From Ceratothoa steindachneri (lineage: Eukaryota; Arthropoda; Malacostraca; Isopoda; Cymothoidae), in NCBI GenBank assembly GCA_963969495.1, contig OZ018320.1, positions 77,113,813 to 77,177,812 on the forward strand: a DNA stretch of 64,000 nt, in the 5' to 3' direction. Both the position numbers and the translations under genes were made by a program. The notes beneath the pieces were generated by a model. It was not told where the DNA came from and ran no database searches. It saw only the letters and a list, made by a program, of their open reading frames with translations. Positions 50,342-60,916 of the stretch are shown piece after piece. Every line of letters begins with the position of its first letter. Position 1 is the stretch's first letter.

Positions 50342-50372
50342 CCGCGGGCCGCCAGTTGAGTAGCCCTGGGCT
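50342..50372 (-). mobile_element. hAT-type terminal sequence
   Basis: On the minus strand it reads CAGGGCTACTCAACTGGCGG followed by CCCGCGGTCC, the typical end of a hAT family. The opposite end was not found on the left, so the element's extent is unknown. Confidence 0.5.
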
Positions 50373-51676
50373 ATACGGTGTATTACTATAACATAATGCC
50401 AGGCTTATTAAATATGCTGCAGTATGCTCTAGTGAAGTTTTCTATATTTTTTCTTGTATATAGTAATAATAATATTGTAAAGGCAAACGTGGAACCCAGT
50501 TTACACGCCCCTTTTAAAACTTTCATAAACTAAAAAGGTCGCCAGAATATTTATTCAGAAGGAAAACCAAGTTCACTTCGAGGCAGACAAAAGGTCGCGC
50601 CACTAGGCTACATTATGTAGGTTACGGTTGGTTACCAGGTGAGGGAAAAAAAGAAACTAGAAAAATTCTAACTTTATAATTTAAACAAATACAAAATATA
50701 TATCAATTAAATACAAAAATAAGACAACGAATCAATGTCACCTCGGCCACAAACGACCTAAGTCGTTATATAAAAGGGGAGGACGCTTACAAAGAATTTA
50801 CGTCGTATAAAGAAAGCGGGAAACAATAGGCTTCACTCCTTGAGTACGAGGCACACACGGAATAACCCCCTTCCCCCCATCCCGTTTTACGCCCTTTCCC
50901 ACGATGCGGAGAGAGACTAGATTTACTTGGAGGCCTAGTTAGGGCGCAAGATGAAAGAACTATTCCAAAGTATCTGATACTGAAGCAGTGGAGGGACAAC
51001 TCAGATGATGGTAATCTAACGGATGGCGACGGCGGAGGTGATGATGGAACCAATGGTGGGACGGCCGAATGAACCGGCATACTCCACGGGGATAATCTTA
51101 GGGGACGAAACTCCAAAAGCGGAAGGTGGTGGCGTGACAACAAGGGTAGAGGGTTTGGGATAGCCAAAATGAGCCCACCAGTTTTCAGACTTCCCAATGG
51201 AGAACTATCAAACTTCCAAGATTAGCAGCACACGTACAGCAGGTTGGAAGATCAGCCTCAAAACTGGCAGGAGGTAAGGCAAGGGTCCTCGCAATACGGA
51301 CTTGAACAAGTTCTCCATTTATGATGATGATGGTATATTCACTCTTTGAAAGATTTGGATAGTAGTAGATAAAAGTAGGTAAAAAATAAAAGTTGTAAGA
51401 GGAGGGGGGAACTTAGTAGGAAGGAATCGCAGACTTTTTACTTTTTGTTATTTTACTTTACCTATTTGTGTTATGTATTGTTCTATTTACGTGTAGCAGG
51501 AGTGTTGTTCTTATTGTTCGTGTGTCAAATGTTGTTGTACTTATTTTTGTTATAAATTGTGAGCATTCAAGCCTTTTATAGCTTTTGGCTCGGCAATTTA
51601 CCTGTGTTGTTACTGTTTGGTTTCATGTATATTCTGTGTTTGTCTCGTTACGGTTGTGTTGTATATTGGGTATCTG
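50373..51676. other. Intergenic sequence, unassigned
   Basis: A 136-codon minus-strand frame (50787-51197) is proline- and serine-rich and not recognised. The right part may be 3' UTR of the antisense Jockey-type element. Confidence 0.4.
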
Positions 51677-52495
51677 TTAAGTGTATATTACTGTAATGTT
51701 TTCCTGTGTACAGTGTTTGGTGCTTGGGAATCGGGTACGTCTTGTGGCATTCCCACAGAGTCGTGCAGGGATGCCCATTCTGCCACCTATTTCTCGTAAT
51801 TCTGGTATGACATCATTTGTAAGTGTTAACCAGACCCGTCTTCCCAGTTTCTTGGTGAAGATGTTGATAGGGTCTAGTTTCTTTCTTGCATGGAGCTCCC
51901 TCTGACGGCGTTGGTCCCGCCTTCTAACCTTGTTAATCAGTAGGGATGCAGTGTTTTGCACTTTCTGCATTTTTCTCATTGATGTATTGTTTGCCGCTTG
52001 AGTCACTACTGCAGGATAGATGAGCTTAGCCCGGACGTACATCAGGTATATCTTCCTGATGTTGGCCGAGCTAAGGTCTCTAAAGCTGTATAGCTTGGAG
52101 ATTTCTCTCTTCGCCAGGTTCCGCCTCTCCGTGTAGTGTCTCGCGTATCCGTGATCGGAGAACTTTAGGCCCAGGATAGTGCCTTGGGTGGAGTAGCCGT
52201 ATCTCCTCCCCTCGATGATTATGGGGTCCGTCAACGTGCGGCTTAGTGGAACGATCTTAAACTTGTCCCTATTTGTTCTTATCTTCCAGCGTCTCTCGTA
52301 CTGGTTGATGTTGCTTATTTCCGCTATTGTTCGCGCTGCCTGTTCCCTTGCTTTCTTCACCGGGCACGGGACGATCTGGGTGATGTCATTTGCGAACTGC
52401 AGATACCATCGACCTTTGGGAAGTCGATGGTAAAGACCAAGTAAAGCAGAGGGCTCAGGCAACTTCCCTGTGGAACACCTGACTTCAGTTCGAAA
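51677..52495 (-). mobile_element. Jockey-type non-LTR RT fragment, antisense
   Basis: On the minus strand FELKSGVPQGSCLSPLLY and VFTIDFPKVDG (52495-52430) give RT motif B, then a frameshift leads into a 261-codon frame (52462-51677) with RWYLQFANDITQIVPCPVKK and a thumb (WKIRTNRDKFKIVPLSRT, GTILGLKFSDHG). This is the arthropod Jockey-type RT. The motif FADD reads FAND, so the first catalytic aspartate is lost. It is 5'-truncated near 52500. Confidence 0.8.
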
Positions 52496-52805
52496 TCGGG
52501 GGCTCTCCCTTTACTAGAGAAGGAAGCGTCCTTTTATACGGGTGGACGTGACTAGCGTGATGTAATAGCCTCATGCGCGCGCGCGGGGCGTCGACCAATG
52601 GTGCAGGGGCTCAGAGGCGAGAAAATAACTTAAAATGTGGGCTCCGAACTTTGTCGCCCTTACAAATATAAAAAAAATCTGGAAATGAATAATTATTTTG
52701 TCTCGGCCTTTTGTGCTTAAGGGCAAAAACTTAATTATTACTAATTTGTTTACATCCCCGTGGTGCTACTAGGTTAAACCGGCACTGCTTGCCACCACCC
52801 GCGTG
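52496..52805. other. Intergenic sequence, unassigned
   Basis: Includes a GCGCGCGCGC run near 52575. Confidence 0.4.
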
Positions 52806-52878
52806 CATGGCGACTGCCTAATAGGGAAAAAGTCGCCGTAATCACGATACAGCCTAATACTAGGCTAGACTTAAAGTA
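52806..52878 (-). mobile_element. Very short antisense 3' tail of the retrotransposon family
   Basis: On the minus strand it carries hairpin 1 (AGCCTAGTATTAGGCT, 52866-52851) and hairpin 2 (52837-52809, arms GGCGACT and AGTCGCC). Sequence to the right is not the retrotransposon 3' UTR, so either it is truncated to about 70 bp or it is the tail of a SINE that borrowed this end. Confidence 0.7.
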
Positions 52879-53263
52879 GACTGTCACAAGATTTATAAGT
52901 GGCTCGGGGAGTTGGTAGAGTCGCCAGGTTATGGAGGGTTTTAATTCGTGATTCAGGTGTCGGACGAAGGCGTTTGAGATCTCTCTGTCGAGTTTGCTCT
53001 GACTCCTGAAGTTCTTACGGGGAATCCGTTTATAGGCTGGTTTCGAACGGTAACTCGGTTATCACTGAGTTAAAGGAAGGACTCGAAAGGAAACTGGTGT
53101 TTCGTAGGCTTTATTCTTGGCTTAGGTCTACCTTAAGTTGGGCAAGCGAGTCTGACGCGTCTTTGTTGTAAATTTTCCTCCAACTTAAATAGTTGGGACT
53201 TAAGGACGAGGAACAGACTCGTGACGCTAATAATAAACAAGTCAAAATTAAAGTAATGACTAA
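52879..53263. other. Intergenic sequence, unassigned
   Basis: 52908-52980 has a tRNA-like look on the + strand (TGGCTCGGGGAGTTGGTAGA) but no good B box. Confidence 0.35.
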
Positions 53264-53271
53264 TGAATAAT
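53264..53271. repeat. 8-bp target-site duplication of the hAT element, left
   Basis: TGAATAAT, repeated at 59493-59500. Confidence 0.75.
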
Positions 53272-53695
53272 CACAGGTGGGGACCATTAATCAAAAAGTT
53301 AACTTCGTAAATGTGTTAACCAACAAATTAACTTAGATAACTGTTAATCAGTTAAATTTTTTAAAAAATGTAACGGAAGTTATCGATAAATCGTTAACGT
53401 TAATTTTAATTATAGAAAAAACAAAAATCGGTTCTTGCTCTAAAAACACCTAAAAACACCTTCAAAAAGTACCAAAACTAAAAATCAGCCTTTTTTTAGG
53501 GCTTTAGAACCCTAAAACTTAGAGCTAAAAAAAGCTATTTCATAGTTTTGGACCTTTTTTAAAAGTTTTTAAAGGCTTTCAGACGAAAAGGGTAAAAAAA
53601 CTTAAATGAAACAATATTAGTAATAAACTGAAAAATATTATTGATAAAGTGGCCAAAAGAAGAAAAGAAAATGAAAAACACGATATTTACATAAT

Positions 53696-56193
53696 TTAAT
53701 TTTTCCTCTTCTCGTTCTCCGTTTTGTTAATGAGCTGCATGTTGCCCTTCATGAAAATTAGCATGTCAAAGTTTTCATCAGAAAGGAATGATCTCTTGGC
53801 CTTCAAGATGTCCTTGCCCATAGAGAACAAACGCTCCACTGGAGGGCATGGCTGTGTTGAACTTAATGAACAAGTCCAGCAACACTTGCTCACCCAAGAA
53901 AGCAGCAAGTCCTTGTAGTTGGTCTCCAACCATGACTTGACCAAGTTCTGGGCCTTGTTCTTTAGTGATCTGTGGCTCCTGCTGCTCGGTTTTGGCTGGG
54001 TTACACCTCTGAAGAAGTCATCTTCCTCCTCCTCATTGTTGCTGCCTCCTCCACTGTTGCTGCTCACTTCTTAAGACTGCTGCCTCATGGCCTCCTCGAC
54101 CTTACCCTCCATGCTTTTCCTCACCTTGGCGACCTTGGTGTTGTCATACTTATCCAACCAGATGAGGCGAAACCTAGGGTGGAAGGCAGCAGCCATTCCT
54201 CATCCTCCAAGAGGGTCCATACCTTTTGTCGATGCCTGCCAAAAGTGCGTCGACCAAGGGGCTGCAGTAGACGAGGCCCTTGGACTTCAAGTTCTTGAGC
54301 CTGAAGATTGTCGCAGCAGAGTCCCTAGGTAGGCTTGTTCCTCCCCCTGGATCTTGTCGACTGCTTTGGCCACGAATGACATGACCTTGAAATAAAACAA
54401 TGGAGAATTAGTAAATTTTAGAAATTCAAAAAATAATAATAAATAAATATATTATAATAATATATAATATTTTATTTTTTTATTTATTACCTTGGCATAC
54501 GCCTTCATTAAGTTGACATCCTGGTCGTTGAAGCTGTTGACTTTTAACTGGGTCATTACTGTGGAGAACAGGCCTATTAATCTCCAGGATAGTGTTGAGG
54601 ACCATCACAGAGTCATAGGTGGAGTTCCACCTCGTCGTGCTGGGGTCAACCAGCCTCCTCCCCACCTCAGCGTAGATGCTGTCTGCTGCCACAGTACTGT
54701 TATCCTGGTGGTTCAAACGGTCACATGCCTTGGCAATGGCAGCTCTGTATGGCCTCTTAAACACTGCACTCTGCAGTGCAGCATCTGCATCCTTGCTGGC
54801 CACTATGTTGAAGGTGTGGGCTGGGAAGTTAATGGGATTGCCAACGACAGCGTCGACATCGTCCGGCAGAGCCAAGGGGTCTTCCAGGGAGACGTACTCC
54901 AACTCCTGATCTTCCACGGATCTAACCAACAGGGTAGCCTCAGCAGCAGCATCATGGTCTGTGTCCACATTCTGAACCACTGGCAGTGTGTCATCCTCTG
55001 CTCCAAACTGGAGAAAGGCCTTTACAAAGTTGCAGCCATTGTCTGTGGTAGTCCTGGAATAGAAAGACATTAAGTTTTTTTTTTATAAAATTACAGTCAT
55101 TAAATATTAAAATTAAATTGAGTTTATAAATAAAAATAATCTACAATTGATGTGAAACAAATTTCTGATACAAATTGTTAATAGAACTAATAGACATAGT
55201 CTCTAATAAGTAATTTTAATATACTATCAAGTATTTAACCTGCTGACCTTTTTGTCAATGTGGAATTCATAGTGGACGTTGACCATGGCTTGTGCAAGCA
55301 CATCATAGGTATGATGGCCTCTCAGCCTGATACACGCGAACAATGCTTTCTACCTCTGCCTGGTGGTGGGGTACAACCAGTGGACAGTCATGCCTAGGTA
55401 GCCTTTCTTGTGAGCAGACCAGCAGTCAGCTGTGGTGGCCACCCACTTACCATCGCCAAGAACTCTGAAATCTGAAAAAATATAAGTTTTAAGTTTTTAA
55501 GTTAAAATTTAAATATTGGGAATATAAATTAACTCAAGTATAAAAAAGATAAAATTATGTCAATTAGTCAATTACTTGATCAAATACTGCTTCAAATTGG
55601 TATGCAAATCAATGATTCGCCTGCCCAGTGTCCTCCTCGACATGGAGCTCTTGCTGGAGTTCAGCGTCTCGAACGTGTCATACTCTACAACGTGGAGTGG
55701 CAGTATGTTAGCTACGAACAGATTCACAATCCTGGGGTATGCCACTGCCAATATCAGCGATGCCAAAAGACTCGGCAATGGTTTGCTGACGTGCTTTCCT
55801 GGCAAAAGGAGGTGAAAACAGACTAGATAATTCTGAAGTGCTGCTGCCGCTTTTGGAACCAGAAGAAAACCTCATTTTGGCTTTTTCAATAGATGAACAT
55901 GCTTTGACCTTCTCCTCAAACCACATGAACTTGTCTGGGTGCGTCCTCTTGATGCGCTGCTTAAGGTTGTTGAGGCTTGTCATGTGCCCCTTGATTGGCA
56001 CATTTCTGGGCAGACACAACTTGCAGTCGAAAATCAACTTGTCTCCTTCCCTTGACTTGATCAAGAAGTAATCGTCCAAGTGGGGCCAGTGCTTTGGGGC
56101 ACTGGCAGTTCCAACTTCGACGATGTCAACAGTGTTGACATCAACAGATTCAACATTTTTTGCCTCAACAGATTCAAGTTCTTGAGATGCCAT
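53696..56193 (-). pseudogene. hAT transposase gene with introns, broken
   Basis: The amino end (56193-55708, MASQELESVEAKN...) carries a BED-type zinc finger: CKLCLPRN..., H of KRTHPDKF. Then NLFVANILPLHVVEYDTFET (another frame), WVATTADCWSAHKKGYLGMT near 55430, TTTDNGCNFVKAF near 55050, TRWNSTYDSV near 54620 and the C-terminal PPVERLFSMGKDILKAKRSF near 53830. This order is that of hAT transposases, which cut and paste via DDE chemistry. TCAG/GTAAG-like junctions suggest introns, but a frameshift after the BED part and stops near 54300 and 55360 make it non-functional. Confidence 0.8.
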
Positions 56194-56743
56194 GATGAGT
56201 TATAAAATTCAAAATCACACTAGTGTCTGAATTAAAAATCTGAAAATAATAGAAAATTCAGAATCACACAAGTATCTGTGAAAGATTAAGCGATAGAACT
56301 TATAATGGTTGTCCGTTACATTTATTTATTTATAAGAACTTAAATTAACTATATATGGAAAGAGGTTTATTAAATGAATTTGGACCTACAAAAAAAAGAG
56401 AGTAAAAAAGTGAACAAGTGCAGGGGACCGTTGACAGCCTGCGGGCAATAATAGCAATATAATGTTTGTTGTGCAAAATGTAATAATAATATAGATAAGC
56501 ACTGTATTTTAATTTTAAAAGTATACTTGATCTAATATATATTCTATTGAAACATTAATCAACATACATTTTATATGGATATTATGCTATATCATCAACT
56601 AGTCTAAAATCTCAAAAAATATAAATAGTTGAAACTATTATATACCATGTGGCTAATTATTAATTAACAAACCAGATCTTACAATATAGAAAATATAATT
56701 TGGCTATGCAAATACTAGAATATCAAATGAATGTATGCAAATG

Positions 56744-56747
<4 letters not shown>

Positions 56748-56815
<68 letters not shown>
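56748..56815. repeat. (AT)n microsatellite
   Basis: About 34 AT units. Confidence 0.95.
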
Positions 56816-56818
<3 letters not shown>

Positions 56819-57479
56819 GGTGGTCCAAAAATATATGCAAAAAATTGAAATTAGTTGGAAATATTCTCCACATGGTTAAAAGATGTTAAAAGAGCTGAGG
56901 CAAAATATTGACTAAATTGGTGAATATTTAGAAGTCGCAATGTGTCTCCATATTTTTAAATTTAAGTCAAAATATTGAAACTTTTTAATAGTAGGCATTT
57001 ATTGGTTGTTAATTATATACTATCATATATTTGTCATTGATAACTCATTCCTTATGAATTACAATAACCCGCAAAAAAAATCCAGATATTGCATTATCTG
57101 AAAAGTGGAATGACATTCACATACTCGGCGTATGATGCAATAATAATTGTTGTTTCAGCTTTTTGATTTCTGAGCCTATTTGTAAAGTGATGATGCAATA
57201 ACGCCCCCTCGTTTCAAATGGTGATGCAATCGCACCATTTCCTATTTAAGTCAGCGAGGATTGATTAATTGTTCATTTGTAGTCTGAAGTTTAAAAGTTG
57301 ACGTAATACAAGTAAATGCAAGTGCTGGTTTATGCAAGTATATATATAATTATTTAGGTAAGTTATATACTTTGTTTATTCAGTGCTTCGATAATTTGCA
57401 GTTTTTTTATCAATATCAGACTTACTTTAAAGAATATTAGAATTATATGTTAACACACTTTATGTTCATATTTTAATTC

Positions 57480-57597
<118 letters not shown>

Positions 57598-57784
57598 TAA
57601 GCATGACTGCCGTAATTTTTTACAAACACAGGAGCCTATTTATTTATGTCAAATTAAAGCTTATTCTTTCATGAATATTTAGATATTTTAGAGTATAAAA
57701 AAAATATCTTCTAAGTATAACTAAATGGAGGGGAACCGTGAGCTCACTCAGTTACAATAAATTTCTATTTCTGTTGTTTCAGAT

Positions 57785-58643
57785 TATGGCTGGAAGTACT
57801 CGTTCATCTGCGGCAGTCTGGCTTTTAGTACATCCTACTAGTGAGCTTTCATATGCAAGACTACCAGCATGTGGTGATGTGCTTCGTGTTGTTCAGTACC
57901 ACCATCAAGTGGACTCAATGACTTTGACACAAAGTTACAACCTCGATTGCAATTAAGTCATAGAAGTATGGAAAAGAGCCGAATTCTCACGCAACGAATA
58001 GACTCTTGCGTTAGGAAACTCTCAAGGTTGTATGAAGAATACCTTTCTTTGAAGAAGAACTGAAAAACCGAACTGTATTCATGTAGAATGAATGAGCGTA
58101 GTATCGAATCTACTCTTTCAAAACTTTTTGACATAGCCTCAAAAAATGCTTTAAATGTGGTAAAAAATGAAGAAGAAGACCGCCAATTTCTGTTGATGCA
58201 GAGAGGGAACATTTTCTCTTGCAGTATGTCGTGCCGTGATAAGATTACTTCAGCCAAGGAATCCCGCAAAAGATATCGACATGAGAAGGCTTTACAATAC
58301 AAAGAAAAAGTATATACTTCTAAAAATCAAGCAGAGGCTGCTGCTCATGCAGATTTCGAGTCATCATTATCTGAAGGAGAAAGTTTAATTGCGGCAGACA
58401 AAGAGTTTTGTCCACCTTCTTCAACTAAAAAAAAAAAATGCACAATGTAGTCCTTCAAATTCAAAAAAATATCTTTACAACTTCAGGTGTGGCTGCTGTT
58501 CTTGATCGTGCAAATATTACGGATAGAAAAGCAACAATGGTTGCTGGATCAATAGCACAAGCCTTGGGTCAGGATATTGCAGCTATGACACTTTCCAAGA
58601 GTTCTATACGACGTTCCAGAAAGCAAGTAAGAGAGGCAACATA
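57785..58643 (+). pseudogene. Uncharacterised transposon-associated protein, amino-terminal part
   Basis: The pieces MAGSTRSSAAVWLLVHPTSE (57785-57957, ends in a stop), LFDIASKNALNVVKNEEEDR then QFLLMQRGNIFSC (58088-58450), and GVAAVLDRANITDRKATMVA with SIAQALGQDIAAMTLSKSSI then RRSRKQVREATY (58438-58643) appear to be one protein with frame breaks. I recall similar sequence in unannotated repeat-associated arthropod and cnidarian proteins, but I cannot name the family. No catalytic domain is visible before the cut. Confidence 0.5.
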
Positions 58644-59333
58644 CGAGGGGCGGTCAATAAGTTTTGCAATTCGGATATAAGGTAACGAGATATGAGGAAA
58701 AGTGTTTTATTATTTCTCAATATAACTTCCCTCGACTTCAATGCACTTGTGTCACTTGTCCCTAAGGCTTCGAATTCCCCACAACCAGAAATCTCCTGAC
58801 TGCTGTTCAATCCACTCCTGGACGGCGAACTGGACATATTCATCGTCCCCAAACCGGCGTCCACGCAGTGCAGCTTGAGTTGGCGGAATAAAAAGTAGTC
58901 GCTAGGGGCCAGATCTGGACTGTAGTGGGAATGGTTGAGCTCCTCGAATCCGCACTCGCGCAGGTCAGCTTGTGCAACTCTGGCCTTGTGGACTTTGACG
59001 ATGTTGAAGTCGATCATGGGGCATGAGGTTTCTAGGGACCCAACGGGCAAAGACCTTGGTCATAGCCAAATTGTCGTGGATGATGTTCATAACACTTCCA
59101 TGTGATATTCCAAGTTCTCGCTCGATTTCTTCGACCTTCACCCGTCGATTTTCGAGGATCCTCCTTTCAACACGGGCCACATTGTCCTCGTTGGTCACGT
59201 CTGACGGGCGTCATCTTTAAGGGACTCACGACCATGGCGGAACTCCCTATTTCAGCGAGCAATGGTTGCATAGGAAGAGGCGGTGTCGGTGTGCACTGCA
59301 ACTATGCATTCATGGATATCTTTTGGTTTTTAT
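58644..59333 (-). mobile_element. mariner DNA transposon, 5'-truncated
   Basis: The end CGAGGGGCGGTCAATAAG at 58644 is a mariner terminal repeat next to TA. On the minus strand a transposase reads ATIAR, RHGRESLKDDARQT (near 59225), VTNEDNVARVERRILENRRV (59198-59139) and EELNHSHYSPDLAPSDYFLF (near 58910), the last containing the DDD-type catalytic region. Part of the middle is deleted and there are stops. The right terminal repeat is absent; hAT sequence follows at about 59334. Confidence 0.8.
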
Positions 59334-59492
59334 GAATTTTGGGGGTTAACGGACTTGAGGTAACGGAAGTTAAATTTAACGGAAGTTAATTATGATTTCG
59401 ATAATGATTTCAAAAGTTAACTTAAAAGTTAAATCGTTAACGAAAATGTTAACTTCATTAATTAACGATTAACAGTTTAGTGCCCAGGTTTG

Positions 59493-59500
59493 TGAATAAT
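59493..59500. repeat. 8-bp target-site duplication of the hAT element, right
   Basis: TGAATAAT, identical to 53264-53271. Confidence 0.75.
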
Positions 59501-59964
59501 TCTCTTGTGTCTTGAAAATGTTTCAACCCGTCTATTTATTCCTCTTCCCATTAAGGGGTTGCGTGACTTCATTTCTCCTCAGCTGGACGCGGGGCGGAGC
59601 TGACGGGGTGGAAAGTATGTTTGTTTGTACTTTGTTAAGACTTCTGGGCGGAGTCAAAAGGTGTTTACGTGTTCAGAATGGGTACGTGTTTTTTGCATTT
59701 AGCCGCCTGATCGTGGCTTTATCAAACTGGCATCCATATCAAGATTGATTTTGCCGTCTTACAGGTTCACGCAAAAATCTGGCTGGTCAGATCAGATACC
59801 ATCCTAAGTTTGCCCAGCTGCCTTCGTTATCTTGTATCGAGACCTTTCGTCTCGCAGCTATTTCCTCGAGTGTATGTTTGTGTTTTCGCGTGGGAACCTC
59901 TTACTATTCGCTTGCCTTCCTTTTCTTAATACATGTACATTTGTGATATAAGTATTTTGCTATA
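59501..59964. other. Intergenic sequence, unassigned
   Basis: Nothing recognised. Confidence 0.4.
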
Positions 59965-60240
59965 TTCTACATTGGTTCATTGTTACTACATAGCATGTTA
60001 TTTCAGTTGTTAATATCTGTGCCCAATGTCAAGATTTCATAGGTCCAACAGTGTGCTATTTGTGAGGTTTCTCGTTGAGCTTTCTTCACCTATATATCAC
60101 TTCATTCTACATTGGTTCATAACTACTACATGCATATTAGTGCAGTAATTAATACGTGTGCTTAATTCCAAGATTTCATAGGTCCAACAGATGCTCATTT
60201 GTGAGGTTCCTTGTTGAGCCTACTTCACTTTGCAATTCTG
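59965..60240. repeat. 140-bp diverged tandem duplication
   Basis: TTCTACATTGGTTCAT starts at 59965 and 60105, and AAGATTTCATAGGTCCAACA occurs in both units. Confidence 0.8.
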
Positions 60241-60432
60241 GCGTTGCTACAGATTAACAAGAAATAACATGAAAAAACAAAAACAAATAAAGATACAAAA
60301 GAACAAAAAAATCAAGAAGAAGAAGGAAACACGGTCCGGGGTCGGGGGGGGGGAGGCTTGCTTCTCCCACAGTATTTATAGTACCAAAGAAACGAAAATT
60401 GGTATCACAACTCCTTTATTCATTTTCATATA
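60241..60432. other. Intergenic sequence, unassigned
   Basis: A-rich with a poly(G) run at about 60342-60353. Confidence 0.4.
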
Positions 60433-60774
60433 CAATAAACCCTCGATATAACGAACCTCAATATTACGAATTTCGGATAGAACGAACCAAATTTCCTGGT
60501 CAAACTCTATGCTGCGACTCACTGGCTCACAGCAAGGTCGGCTGTGAACATCACGCGGAAGAGATTGTTCTGGCGTTCTCTTCCTGCTCCTCCTCCTCTC
60601 TTTACGAGTGCTACTTACTACTCCATAGAACGAACGAACCATCGGATATAACGAACTTGGTTAGTTATTTCCATGGCTTTTAACGACCATCGGGTTTAAC
60701 GAATTTTTTGCTTTAATGAAAGACCCCCCTCCCCCCCCCCGCACTATATAGTATGTTATATTGAGGATTTACTG
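60433..60774. mobile_element. pogo-like MITE
   Basis: 342 bp with ends CAATAAACCCTCGATATAAC and, inverted, CAGTAAATCCTCAATATAAC, flanked by TA on both sides (60431-60432 and 60775-60776). Further ATATAACGAAC motifs lie inside. No coding capacity, so it depended on a pogo/Tigger-type transposase. Confidence 0.8.
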
Positions 60775-60880
60775 TAATGTTAAAATTAGTTTTGACGATT
60801 TTCTCCGCCTCTATATCTCCAATTTTCATTTCTTTATGACTAGAAATACATCTATTATATCACGTGTCATGTGATTTCAG

Positions 60881-60881
<1 letters not shown>

Positions 60882-60914
<33 letters not shown>
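60882..60914. repeat. (TA)n microsatellite at the satellite edge
   Basis: About 16 units directly before the first satellite monomer. Confidence 0.9.

Positions 60915-60916
<2 letters not shown>

Noticed and set aside
50787..51197. 136-codon minus frame as a gene
   Set aside because: Low-complexity proline/serine content, no similarity recognised, lies where an antisense retrotransposon UTR is expected.
52908..52980. tRNA gene or SINE head
   Set aside because: An A-box-like stretch is present but the B box is poor and no clover-leaf can be drawn.
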